Source: CAYFYJ01 sp964347415
GTDB lineage: Archaea; Aenigmatarchaeota; Aenigmatarchaeia; CG10238-14
NCBI GenBank assembly: GCA_964347415.1
Contig: CAYFYJ010000024.1
Coordinates: 1 to 31,820, forward strand
DNA length: 31,820 nucleotides
Reading direction: 5' to 3'
Below are positions 6,043 to 14,354 of this stretch, in pieces. Below the pieces are notes generated by a model, which saw only the letters and a program-made list of their open reading frames with translations, was not told where the DNA came from and did not search any database. How positions within the stretch are numbered: the first letter of the stretch is position 1; each line of letters starts with the position of its first letter. The position numbers and the translations under genes are program-made.

Positions 6043-9000
6043 ATGAAAAAAACAGAATATCTACTTTTGGTCGTTTGTTTCTTGTTTTTGGTTTTACCTT
6101 TATTTCCTTCTTTGGTGGTTGGACTGGTAACGGACAGTACACTTGCTTGGTTTAATGTAACTAATTATACCATTTTTAATTGGACTAATAGTAACATAAC
6201 TATTGGAGCTCTAAATGGCTCTAACATTCAATTTTATGTTGATAATAGAACAACATTTTTAGCCCCAAATTACTCGCAAGTTAGTGATGCTATTTTTACC
6301 GATTATGAGGATGTTTGGTATACTTGTTTTCCACAGTACTCCATAGGAAACAATAATTTTAACCTGAGTTTTGACGTTCAGGACCACACCGGAATTTACA
6401 CAAACATAACAGGCAACATGAGCATAGGCGAAACTCAGAACATGATATTGTCTACTCATTCTTTCTGCCCCCCTGGTAACTATTACGGCTATTTCAGAGT
6501 ATACAGGGTGAATGATACATTGGATAATGCAACAGTCAATGTTTCTGTTAACATACCTATCTCAACTGACAATACTATTAATACAACACTCTGCGATGCA
6601 TCCTTCAGAGGAACTGTAGCTTTTAACGATACTTATCATTCACTTTATTTTGACGCCGCTGAATTTACTGAGAACGTGACATACTTAACCATGGTATTAG
6701 ATACACCAGATAATGATCTTGACTTATTCCTGTTCGATGATTCGAACAATTTAAAAGGTAGATCAATAGAAAAAAATACGAATGACGAGTCGATAGTGGA
6801 TATTAGTTTGCCTGCGAGTTCAGCAATGTGGGAAATAAGAATTTATGGCAACGTTAGTTCAAATTCAAGATATACAGGATATATGTATTATTCAACTCTA
6901 AACATAACAAACATTACATATCCGAATCTGATTGTCAATTATTTGGATTTTGGGGATTTGGATCCGAACACGACCTATCCTACTACTTTAAAAAACTACA
7001 CGCTCAAGAATGAAGATGACCGAGTCTTATTGGATGTAAATGAATATTCTGAAATCTACCATGTTGATGCATGGACGCTGAAAAACACTAGTCAGGATTT
7101 CTCGAATTTCTTAGTGCCCAACTTCACTCAAAAAATAAAAATAAAGATAAACTGGACGGATGAAAGTGGAAAGAACATAACAGACTGGGACTTATATTTG
7201 ATTGATCCTTCTGGAACGTTAATCGATAGTTCGACCAGTAAATTCGTTAATTCCAATAAAACCAGTGCTACAAGAGAGGAATTCATAGTTTACGATGGAC
7301 CTTTCACGGATAAAGAAGGTTTCTGGAACATATCGGTCAGGAATGTAACTAACTCTACTATTCCTTTGAGTTATTACAACGTGACAGCATACATATGGGT
7401 TAATGCAACCTCATGGTTATCGACAAACTATACAGCAAATTTTGATTTCAACCTAACTGCTAACTATACTTTAAATGTTACTCTCAACCTGACAATACCT
7501 GAAACAGATGTTTTAGACGGTAAGTATGAAGGTTTTCTAAAGTACAACAATACTGAAGGCTGGGTCACGAGACTCCCTATTTCCTTTAACGTGAGCGCTG
7601 GTACACTAATCATGAACGAAAGCTTGAAGAACAGTACTATAAGACTCACGGACAACATAGGGTTTAACCAGACCTTGACTCTGAACATAACGTTCAACAA
7701 CACTGGAAGCAATCCAATTTACTACACCTACAACACTTCAAACCTCAAATTAATCCTGGACAGCGACAGCAACATCAGTTTTTCAATAGACGATTTACCT
7801 CCCAACCCAATAAGTGTTGGTAGCAGTGGAATCATGGATATGAGCTTCAACATCAGTACAAACTTAACAGGAAACGATCCTGGCATTTATAGGGGTTGGC
7901 TACTCTTCAACACAACCAACTCAACCTTGAACAGTTCATCCTATCCTTACAAGACTTTTAATTTTAGTTTGGAGATTAACCTCACTGATAGTTTAATAGT
8001 CAAAATCATAGATATCCGTACTGAGGATTTAAATAACTGGATTGAAAACGCTACCAGAGCAGAGAATATAACTCTTGTTACAGCTGTGTATTTGATCAAT
8101 GGGTCGCAGTTAACAGATAATGAGGCTGGTTATGTCAAAACTCTTTATGTTGAGAACTTTACTTCTGCTTCGATGTACGAATACAATTATACGAGTTACA
8201 CTAGCACTCTGATGAACAGAACTCAACACACCGCAGGTACTACTTCGCTTTGCAGCGGGACTCCATTGTTGTGTTATATCAATTATACTGTTGCAGCTGA
8301 CAGGAAGGGTGGGAAGTATAATGTTAGCTTGGGTGTCACATGGAACAATGGAGAGTCAGACCTCCTCACAGGAAATGGCACATCTAACGATTCACTCGTG
8401 GTAAAAGATGTTGGGTTGGAACTGACAAGACTTTCTCCATCAGTAGAAGACTTCAGTATACCTGAAGGAGCAAATGTTACTTACTTCAACGTAAGCGTTG
8501 TAAATTATGGCCCGATAAGTACATCAGGGGGGCAGATAGGTTTTGCTAACAATAGCTGTGCTGCTGAAATCGATCCTTGGACAGCAGGTTCTAACTGTAC
8601 GGGTAGTGAAGATGGGACGAACTTTACGTCAATAAGCGTACCCGGTAATGCATCGGGTTCATGTATATTTTCATGGAAAATAACCAGTGGATCTGTCTCA
8701 AGTACTACAGATTGTGAATATCAAGTTCAAACTACTAATATTTCTTTCAACATTTTATCTGGTGATCTAACAGTAACGAATATTGCTTCAAATGGCGGTG
8801 ATGACGATGACGATGGTGATAGCAGTTCTAGTAGCAGTTCTAGTTCATCTTCAAGCGATACAACGAGTAAAGTATCGGGAACTACTGAGTATCTGAATAT
8901 ACTAGATTATCCTACCAGTGTTTCAGTCGAACAAGGAAAAAGTAAAGTAATTAGTGTAACAGTAAACAACACAAACAGAACTCTGACTCAAAACGTAATC

Positions 9001-9747
9001 TTAGACATTGCTAACATAAACAGTTCTTGGTTTTCTGTTAATCCCTCTACATCGGTTAAGTTGAAACGCGCTGAAAGCTACGTGTTCGAGGTCACATTCA
9101 GCATTCCGAATGATGCCACGGTCGGTTCTTATTCTGCTAAGTTCAACGCCACTGGTTTTTATCAATACAAAGCTATCACTAAAATCTATGATACAGTCCT
9201 GAAAAGTTTCACCTTCCAGGTTACCCCTGGAGCAGCGTTAAAATCTGAGATAACATCAAAACTTTCCAGCTATACGAATGATATGAATGATCTGGAACAA
9301 CAGATAAACCAGAGTAAGGATGAAAACTACAACACGAGTGAAGCCGATAGTTTATTAGATCAACTAAAAACAAAGATAGATCAAGCAAACGATTATGTTG
9401 ATAGTGGGGATTATACTTCAGCTTACAATCTTCTGGATGATATTGAGAGTTTAATAAATCAGACTGAAGCTGCGTTGACTGACTTAAGTCCGATAACAGG
9501 GCAAGTAAGTGGAATATTAGGAGATTGGTGGAGTTGGGGTAAATGGGTTGTTATTGTTGTCGTGGCAACTGTGGCTTCTATACTCGGTTATATGCTTTGG
9601 CCGACGAAATTAGGCGAACCTAGATCTACCATTGTACAGAAAGTAGTAGAAGAAAAGAAAGATAAAATCACTGAGACTTTTATGAAATTAAAAGAAAGAT
9701 GGAACAAAGTTAAGGAGAGGGAAGAGGCAAAGAAACGTGAATCATAA
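6043..9747 (+). CDS. Giant secreted, membrane-anchored surface glycoprotein (unknown family)
   Basis: 1234 residues. It has an N-terminal signal peptide (~1-30), a very long Asn/Ser/Thr-rich ectodomain, one transmembrane helix (~1172-1192, WVVIVVVATVASILGYMLW) and a basic, Lys/Glu-rich cytoplasmic tail (~45 residues). The ectodomain carries dozens of N-x-S/T sequons, as expected of an N-glycosylated S-layer or adhesin protein. Two stretches look like PPC-type beta sandwiches (~180-290, with DNDLDLFLFDDSNN; ~365-440, with DWDLYLIDPSG). An Asp5 run plus Ser12 linker (~918-940) precedes a NEW3-like sandwich (~950-1060, SVEQGKSKVISVTVNN). A helical, probably coiled-coil stalk (~1065-1150) leads to the membrane. 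The downstream membrane-protein gene overlaps by 11 nt, so the two probably form a functional pair. Family-level function is unknown; a cell-envelope role is inferred. Confidence 0.88.
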   Translation: MKKTEYLLLVVCFLFLVLPLFPSLVVGLVTDSTLAWFNVTNYTIFNWTNSNITIGALNGSNIQFYVDNRTTFLAPNYSQVSDAIFTDYEDVWYTCFPQYSIGNNNFNLSFDVQDHTGIYTNITGNMSIGETQNMILSTHSFCPPGNYYGYFRVYRVNDTLDNATVNVSVNIPISTDNTINTTLCDASFRGTVAFNDTYHSLYFDAAEFTENVTYLTMVLDTPDNDLDLFLFDDSNNLKGRSIEKNTNDESIVDISLPASSAMWEIRIYGNVSSNSRYTGYMYYSTLNITNITYPNLIVNYLDFGDLDPNTTYPTTLKNYTLKNEDDRVLLDVNEYSEIYHVDAWTLKNTSQDFSNFLVPNFTQKIKIKINWTDESGKNITDWDLYLIDPSGTLIDSSTSKFVNSNKTSATREEFIVYDGPFTDKEGFWNISVRNVTNSTIPLSYYNVTAYIWVNATSWLSTNYTANFDFNLTANYTLNVTLNLTIPETDVLDGKYEGFLKYNNTEGWVTRLPISFNVSAGTLIMNESLKNSTIRLTDNIGFNQTLTLNITFNNTGSNPIYYTYNTSNLKLILDSDSNISFSIDDLPPNPISVGSSGIMDMSFNISTNLTGNDPGIYRGWLLFNTTNSTLNSSSYPYKTFNFSLEINLTDSLIVKIIDIRTEDLNNWIENATRAENITLVTAVYLINGSQLTDNEAGYVKTLYVENFTSASMYEYNYTSYTSTLMNRTQHTAGTTSLCSGTPLLCYINYTVAADRKGGKYNVSLGVTWNNGESDLLTGNGTSNDSLVVKDVGLELTRLSPSVEDFSIPEGANVTYFNVSVVNYGPISTSGGQIGFANNSCAAEIDPWTAGSNCTGSEDGTNFTSISVPGNASGSCIFSWKITSGSVSSTTDCEYQVQTTNISFNILSGDLTVTNIASNGGDDDDDGDSSSSSSSSSSSSDTTSKVSGTTEYLNILDYPTSVSVEQGKSKVISVTVNNTNRTLTQNVILDIANINSSWFSVNPSTSVKLKRAESYVFEVTFSIPNDATVGSYSAKFNATGFYQYKAITKIYDTVLKSFTFQVTPGAALKSEITSKLSSYTNDMNDLEQQINQSKDENYNTSEADSLLDQLKTKIDQANDYVDSGDYTSAYNLLDDIESLINQTEAALTDLSPITGQVSGILGDWWSWGKWVVIVVVATVASILGYMLWPTKLGEPRSTIVQKVVEEKKDKITETFMKLKERWNKVKEREEAKKRES

Positions 9748-10681
9748 AACAGCTTTTATTTCTTCCTTGCCAGCAATCTTATTTTTCTTAGGAATCATAT
9801 TTTTTGCTTATTCTCCGTTAACGATGTCAAGAGTTGTCACTGCTCAGAATGAAGTCTTTGTTATATTCTTTCAGGAGTTGAATGAGACTGACATGTTGTC
9901 AGCGATGTTAACAACCTTCGAGTATTTCTTCACAAATATCCTATGGATCGTGCTGATTTTCCTGGTGTTGATTAGCTGTGGTTTCTTAATATATTTGTAT
10001 TATTTTCAGAAAGTGGACCTCAGAGCTGTCATTATCTCCCAAATAATAATGATAATTCTAGTCTTGATTTTGGCTAATTTTTCGGTAACCATGCTCTTAA
10101 CTTCTCTATCCTTATTCGTAGGAACGATATGGATGTATAAAACTTTTGAACCAGAGAAGAAGGCTTTCTCAACTGGATATTCTGTCGTTGCTTCTAAAAT
10201 CGGGTTGATGAGCATTTTCTTGGCTGTAGGCATTCTGCTGACTTTGCTAGTCAACATGAAAAGTTATGAGGGAGAAATGTTGCAAACGAACATGGACTTG
10301 ATAGAGAATTTTATGCCTGACATGTCTGAAGCAAAACAAGCTCAGAAGGATCAGATAGGAAACATAACAGAAGGTGTTAAGTATGCGTTAAGCGCAAGAT
10401 ATAATTATTTGCCTGAAGAGACTAAGACGGAATGTAGTATTCTGTATGAGGGGTTATCCGAGAGTATGGATACTTATAGAGATCAGATGTTTCAGAGGAT
10501 AGATGAAGAGGAAATAGTTGTGGGTGAAGAAGACATCATGGAGATATTTCCATTATTTGGTTTAATAGTGAAAGCCACTCCTATCATAATAGCAGTCTCT
10601 GCTTATGCTCTACTCGCCATGTTGACTCCTGTCATGGGAGCTTTTGGTGGGATTGTTTATTCCCTTGTTAAGAAAGACTAG
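9737..10681 (+). CDS. Polytopic membrane protein, partner of the giant surface protein
   Basis: 314 residues with a GTG start at 9737 inside the end of the preceding gene (11-nt overlap), implying translational coupling. About six hydrophobic segments are visible: ~6-28, ~65-88, ~94-113, ~116-135, ~152-173 and ~275-298. A polar ~90-residue segment (~178-265, with an MSEAKQAQKDQ helix and a Glu-rich IDEEEIVVGEED) sits between the last two. No transporter or enzyme motif is recognised. The strict coupling to a huge anchored ectodomain protein suggests assembly, anchoring or export of that protein, but this is only context. It converges with the next gene (4-nt overlap of 3' ends). Confidence 0.85.
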   Translation: MNHKTAFISSLPAILFFLGIIFFAYSPLTMSRVVTAQNEVFVIFFQELNETDMLSAMLTTFEYFFTNILWIVLIFLVLISCGFLIYLYYFQKVDLRAVIISQIIMIILVLILANFSVTMLLTSLSLFVGTIWMYKTFEPEKKAFSTGYSVVASKIGLMSIFLAVGILLTLLVNMKSYEGEMLQTNMDLIENFMPDMSEAKQAQKDQIGNITEGVKYALSARYNYLPEETKTECSILYEGLSESMDTYRDQMFQRIDEEEIVVGEEDIMEIFPLFGLIVKATPIIIAVSAYALLAMLTPVMGAFGGIVYSLVKKD

Positions 10682-11058
10682 CATGGACTAGGACATTTAG
10701 AGCATGGAGCAATAGAAGGATACATGTCTTCATGTAAACGGCATATGGTTTTTGATTCCCTAACAGTCTTACAGATGGAACAGAACCTTGATTGGATTTG
10801 TTCAGGAGTTATTTTTTCGGATGCTATGTCTTTTGTTAAGTCATCGATCATTTTCATTATTCTTGGTTGTTTTTCTAAAAGTTTCACCTTAAACCCTCTG
10901 GATTCTCTGTAATACTGGGATACGGCCGGTTGTGTTAAACCGAGTAAATCAGCAGCTTGTTTCTGTGTTAGATGATAACTGCTCAGCAATTCTTTCGTTA
11001 TTATTGATCTCACAGCTGGTAAGATTGTAGTTACTATCACTTCACAAAATGGTTTCAT
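10678..11058 (-). CDS. HTH transcriptional regulator with C-terminal Cys cluster (COG2522-like)
   Basis: 126 residues. A helix-turn-helix occupies ~23-52 (LTQKQAADLLGLTQPAVSQYY). The C-terminal third carries a cysteine cluster at 93, 96, 106, 119, 122 and 126 (two C-x2-C pairs plus two more), enough to bind Zn or an Fe-S cluster. The gene is divergent from iscS-iscU, with a 51-nt shared promoter that contains a perfect 17-bp palindrome. By context it probably senses Fe-S cluster status and represses iscSU and itself, analogous to but not homologous with bacterial IscR. Fe-S binding and the operator are inferences. Its TATA lies about 26-30 nt upstream, so the mRNA is likely leaderless. Confidence 0.85.
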   Translation of the reverse strand: MKPFCEVIVTTILPAVRSIITKELLSSYHLTQKQAADLLGLTQPAVSQYYRESRGFKVKLLEKQPRIMKMIDDLTKDIASEKITPEQIQSRFCSICKTVRESKTICRLHEDMYPSIAPCSKCPSPC

Positions 11059-11080
11059 AGTATTCTTTTAGGGGTTAGAC

Positions 11081-11090
11081 TTAAATATAT
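11081..11090. promoter_or_regulatory. Shared TATA element of the divergent regulator and iscS promoters
   Basis: TTAAATATAT sits about 20-29 nt upstream of the iscS ATG (11110) and 23-32 nt upstream of the regulator ATG (11058). One AT-rich element may therefore serve both leaderless promoters. Confidence 0.5.
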
Positions 11091-11105
11091 ATAACACTGT
11101 TATAT
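11089..11105. promoter_or_regulatory. Perfect 17-bp palindrome, candidate operator for iscSU
   Basis: ATATAACACTGTTATAT has 8-bp arms around one central base. It covers the region between the TATA box and the iscS start codon, where a bound dimer would block polymerase loading. It is the only strong palindrome in the divergent promoter and faces an HTH regulator gene. Confidence 0.6.
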
Positions 11106-11109
11106 TTTT

Positions 11110-12267
11110 ATGAAAAAAGTTTACATGGATTACGGAGCAACGACTCCTGTTGACCCAAGAGTTTTGAAAGCAATGGAACCTTATTTCCTCAAAAATTACG
11201 GAAATTCAATGTCTTTCCATTCTTGGGGGGTAAAAGCTAAGGGAGCTCTAGAAGATTCGAGAGAAAAAGTCGCTAGTTTAATGAATGCTAATGCCAAAGA
11301 ACTTGTATTCACTGGCAGCGCAACTGAATCAGATAATATGGCATTAAAAGGAATAGCACTCGCCAACAAAGACAAAGGAAAACATATAATCGTTTCGACG
11401 ATAGAACATCATGCAGTATTAGAGCCAGCAGGTTGGCTGGAAAAACAAGGTTTTGAAGTCACTCATTTGCCTGTTGATCAGTATGGTTTGGTGCATTTGA
11501 ACAAAATAGAGAATGCCATAAGAAAGGATACCATCTTGGTTTCGATAATATTCGGTAACAATGAGATTGGTGTCATTCAAGATATAAAAGGAATAGGAAA
11601 AATATGTAGAGAAAAAGGAGTTTACTTCCATTCTGATGCTACTCAGGTTTTTGGTAAAGTTCCTATAGATGTAAAAAAAATGAACATAGATTTGCTGACT
11701 ATTAACGCACACAAGGTATATGGTCCTAAAGGTGTCGGGGCATTGTATATAAAAGAAGGAACGAATATAGAACCCTTATTGCACGGGGGAGGTCATGAGT
11801 CTGGGTTTAGATCTTCTACTGTCAATGTTCCCGGTATCGTTGGTTTTGGTAAAGTTGCGGAAATACAAAAGAAAGAAATGAAATCGGATGCCAAAAAACA
11901 AATTAAGTCGAGAGACAAGTTAATTAAAGGGACTTTAGAAATAGAAGATTCCCATCTGAATGGACACCCCACAAAAAGACTTCCTAACAACGCACATTTC
12001 TGGTTTGCTTATATAGAAGGGGAATCTTTGATGATGCAACTGGATATTCATAGCATAGCTGTTTCCACTGGTTCAGCTTGTTCATCGGGATCTTTAGAAC
12101 CAAGCCATGTTCTTTTGGCATTGGGTTTGAAACATGAACAGGCACATGGATCATTGAGATTAACGATAGGGAAATATACAAAAAAAGAAGAAGTTAAATA
12201 TGTTCTAGAAGTTTTACCAAAAGTTGTCGAAAGGCTAAGAAAAATTTCACCGTTCAAGAGAGGATGA
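11110..12267 (+). CDS. iscS: Cysteine desulfurase (IscS/NifS family)
   Basis: 385 residues, the normal family length. This PLP enzyme takes sulfur from cysteine as an enzyme persulfide for Fe-S clusters and probably tRNA thiolation. Visible residues: MDYGATTPVDPRV at the N-terminus, TGSATESDNMAL, the PLP-stacking histidine in STIEHHAVLEP (~100-101), SDATQVFG, the Schiff-base lysine in NAHKVYGPKGVG (Lys202), and the sulfur-accepting Cys324 in GSACSSGSLEPSHVL. The usual R-S-G-T-x-N motif reads R-S-S-T-V-N here. The stop overlaps iscU by 4 nt (ATGA). It is likely controlled by the divergent Cys-rich HTH regulator. Confidence 0.96.
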   Translation: MKKVYMDYGATTPVDPRVLKAMEPYFLKNYGNSMSFHSWGVKAKGALEDSREKVASLMNANAKELVFTGSATESDNMALKGIALANKDKGKHIIVSTIEHHAVLEPAGWLEKQGFEVTHLPVDQYGLVHLNKIENAIRKDTILVSIIFGNNEIGVIQDIKGIGKICREKGVYFHSDATQVFGKVPIDVKKMNIDLLTINAHKVYGPKGVGALYIKEGTNIEPLLHGGGHESGFRSSTVNVPGIVGFGKVAEIQKKEMKSDAKKQIKSRDKLIKGTLEIEDSHLNGHPTKRLPNNAHFWFAYIEGESLMMQLDIHSIAVSTGSACSSGSLEPSHVLLALGLKHEQAHGSLRLTIGKYTKKEEVKYVLEVLPKVVERLRKISPFKRG

Positions 12268-12791
12268 AAATGAAACCCCATGGTATTTACACAAAAAATG
12301 TGATGAGACACTTTAAGAAACCTCACAATATGGGGAAGATAAAGAATCCATCTGGTGTTGGTAAAGTGGGTAATGTTGTGTGCGGAGATGTGATGTATCT
12401 CTATATTAAAGTTAAGAAAAATAAAAAAGGCAAAGATATAATTTCTGATATAAAATTTGAAACGTTTGGATGCGTAGCAGCTATAGCCACCTCTTCAATG
12501 GTTACTAAATTGGCGAAAGGAAAGACCATTAAAGATGCATTGAAAATAACAAAATTAGAAGTTGCGAAGTCTCTTGGTGGATTACCAAAAATAAAACTAC
12601 ATTGCTCAGTCTTAGCGAGTGATGCATTAATCGAAGCAATATATGATTACCTCACCAAGAATAAACTACCAATTTCTAAAGAATTAGAAAAAAACCATAA
12701 GAGGATAAAGAAAGAGACTGAATTTGTCGAAGAGAAATTTAAGGATTATATTAAAATGGAAAAAGAAATTTGGGGCGTAAAAGGAAAATAA
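12264..12791 (+). CDS. iscU: Fe-S cluster assembly scaffold IscU (NifU N-terminal family)
   Basis: 175 residues. The core (1-~130) has all three cluster ligands: Cys40 in VVCGD (with Asp42), Cys70 in FGCVAAIATSS, and Cys114 in LPKIKLHCSVLASDAL. IscU receives sulfur from IscS and builds [2Fe-2S]/[4Fe-4S] clusters for transfer to apoproteins. A charged C-terminal extension of ~40 residues (Lys/Glu-rich helix) goes beyond the usual 125-130-residue bacterial scaffold. Translation is coupled to iscS by a 4-nt overlap. No HscA/HscB or ferredoxin gene is adjacent. Confidence 0.95.
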   Translation: MKMKPHGIYTKNVMRHFKKPHNMGKIKNPSGVGKVGNVVCGDVMYLYIKVKKNKKGKDIISDIKFETFGCVAAIATSSMVTKLAKGKTIKDALKITKLEVAKSLGGLPKIKLHCSVLASDALIEAIYDYLTKNKLPISKELEKNHKRIKKETEFVEEKFKDYIKMEKEIWGVKGK

Positions 12792-12792
12792 T

Positions 12793-13470
12793 TTACTTGT
12801 TGATTAACACCGCTTCATTTATTTTCAGGTATCCACTCTGAGTTTTCTCATCCCATGTTTTTTCTGAATCGATTATTTTTATCTTCTTCTTGAAGATAGG
12901 GCCATCAACTACTAGAGTTTCATATTCTCCGCCTTCACCTACTAAATTGATCTCATGTTTTTTGTTCAAAGATATCAAATCATTAATAGTTTTATTATCT
13001 AATTTCTTTCCCAGCCAACCCTCATCAAAACCTTCAGCATAAGCCCCAATAATCCTAACATCAAAACCCAAATCTACAGTTCCTTTCATGAATTTTTCAG
13101 GATCAGTATGCCAGAAAGGGGTTAACAACTTTAATTTAAGTTCTTTACAGACTTTCTCTATCCTCGTCTTTTGATAACTACTAAATATACCACCGCAAGC
13201 AACTGTATCTATATCCAAAACTTTCAAAACATCCTTCAAATCTTCTACTTCCCTTTCTTTTTCTCCAGAGGTTCCTTTTGTTACTATAGGAATTCCAATA
13301 GCTTCAGCAGATAACTCAGCCAAATGAATGTTGGGAGTATGGTACATCCAGGAATCTTCCCTCTTCGATAGCATTGTTACAAGATACTTAACAGTATACC
13401 TTTTTTCTAGACACCAGTGAACCGTTCTGATTGAATCTTTTCCTCCGCTGAATAGGACTGCAACATTCAT
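12793..13470 (-). CDS. dph6: Diphthine--ammonia ligase (Dph6-type ATP pyrophosphatase)
   Basis: 225 residues, matching archaeal members of the family. The N-terminal PP-loop FSGGKDS (7-13) binds ATP. The family signature GEGGEYETLVVDGPIF lies at ~178-193, and ACGGIFSSYQKTRIE in the middle. It amidates diphthine on elongation factor 2 to finish diphthamide, a modification found only in archaea and eukaryotes. It converges with iscU, with only 1 nt between the two stops. It starts a long minus-strand tract but appears to be a single gene with its own AT-rich upstream region. Confidence 0.92.
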   Translation of the reverse strand: MNVAVLFSGGKDSIRTVHWCLEKRYTVKYLVTMLSKREDSWMYHTPNIHLAELSAEAIGIPIVTKGTSGEKEREVEDLKDVLKVLDIDTVACGGIFSSYQKTRIEKVCKELKLKLLTPFWHTDPEKFMKGTVDLGFDVRIIGAYAEGFDEGWLGKKLDNKTINDLISLNKKHEINLVGEGGEYETLVVDGPIFKKKIKIIDSEKTWDEKTQSGYLKINEAVLINK

Positions 13471-13501
13471 ACAAATCTCTTATGAGAAAACATTCATAAA
13501 C

Positions 13502-14299
13502 CTATCTTGCAGGATATTTTTGAAGTAACACTCCTCTTTCTCCTGTGTTATCTGAAACAAGGATTTGGATTGTGTATATTCTTCCACTGACTAAACAAGG
13601 ATGAAAATCTATACTCCAGGTCCCAGAAAAGGATGTTGTATTCGTATAATCAGTATCTAGAGCAGAAATTTTCACGTTACCAGAAGTAATTGGATTTCCC
13701 GAACCGACATCCACTGAATATCCCGATACTGAAATATTCTGTGTCGAGCAATTTAATCTTGCGGTACTAGGATTATCATTATCCAGTTTAAGTTCATTGT
13801 AACCAATTTTTTCATCATCATCAACAATGAATGTGAGGTGGAGTACATCTGCCGCTGTAAAATCAGAATCTAAAGACCATTCCCCGTTTGTGACATCTGT
13901 ACTCGTTTTATCCTCGGGGGTTTCAACTGGTATAAATGTTATGTTTCCGTTTATCCTCTCACCTGTATAATAATACAATGCAATTCCTTTTGCATGTATC
14001 GGAAGGGTAGTTGTGGTCGATGTAGTCGTAGTTGTAGTCGTAGTTGAACTCGATGTAGTCGTAGTAGGTGGTAATCCACCGCAGGCGGCACAATCTGTAG
14101 TTCCAGGACAACATATATTTCCAACCCCTTCACACCATTCTTCGGTCTTACATTCATTACCAAAACTTCCTTGTGGACAATCATCACCTGGTATGTAAGC
14201 ACAGCAGCAATAAGTCTCAGCCTTACTCTCTTTTATTACGAAGATTAAGAAGAGATAGATTACCCAAGTCACCAAGATGAATAGAAATCGCCTTTTCAT
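13502..14299 (-). CDS. Secreted Cys-rich protein with Thr-rich stalk and Ig-like repeats
   Basis: 265 residues. An N-terminal signal or anchor helix (~4-23) is followed by a Cys-rich domain (~30-75, including CCC, CCPGTTDCAAC and three further Cys). A Thr/Ser linker of about 22 residues (~78-100) and two beta-sandwich-like modules (~101-265) follow. The second module reads ISVSGYSVDVGSGNPITSGNVKISALD, like bacterial Ig/CARDB or carboxypeptidase-regulatory folds. The architecture is of an extracellular or cell-surface protein, and the Thr run is a likely O-glycosylated spacer. It resembles in layout the protein at 28661-29185 but not in sequence outside the Thr run. Function unknown. Confidence 0.8.
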   Translation of the reverse strand: MKRRFLFILVTWVIYLFLIFVIKESKAETYCCCAYIPGDDCPQGSFGNECKTEEWCEGVGNICCPGTTDCAACGGLPPTTTTSSSTTTTTTTTSTTTTLPIHAKGIALYYYTGERINGNITFIPVETPEDKTSTDVTNGEWSLDSDFTAADVLHLTFIVDDDEKIGYNELKLDNDNPSTARLNCSTQNISVSGYSVDVGSGNPITSGNVKISALDTDYTNTTSFSGTWSIDFHPCLVSGRIYTIQILVSDNTGERGVLLQKYPAR

Positions 14300-14354
14300 G
14301 TACTCTATAATAATTTAAGTTTTAGTTCAATTAAGTTTTTCTTTACGAATATCG

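Noticed and set aside
12048..12326. 92-codon minus-strand frame over the iscS-iscU junction
   Set aside because: Antisense shadow; both plus-strand genes have complete catalytic motifs.
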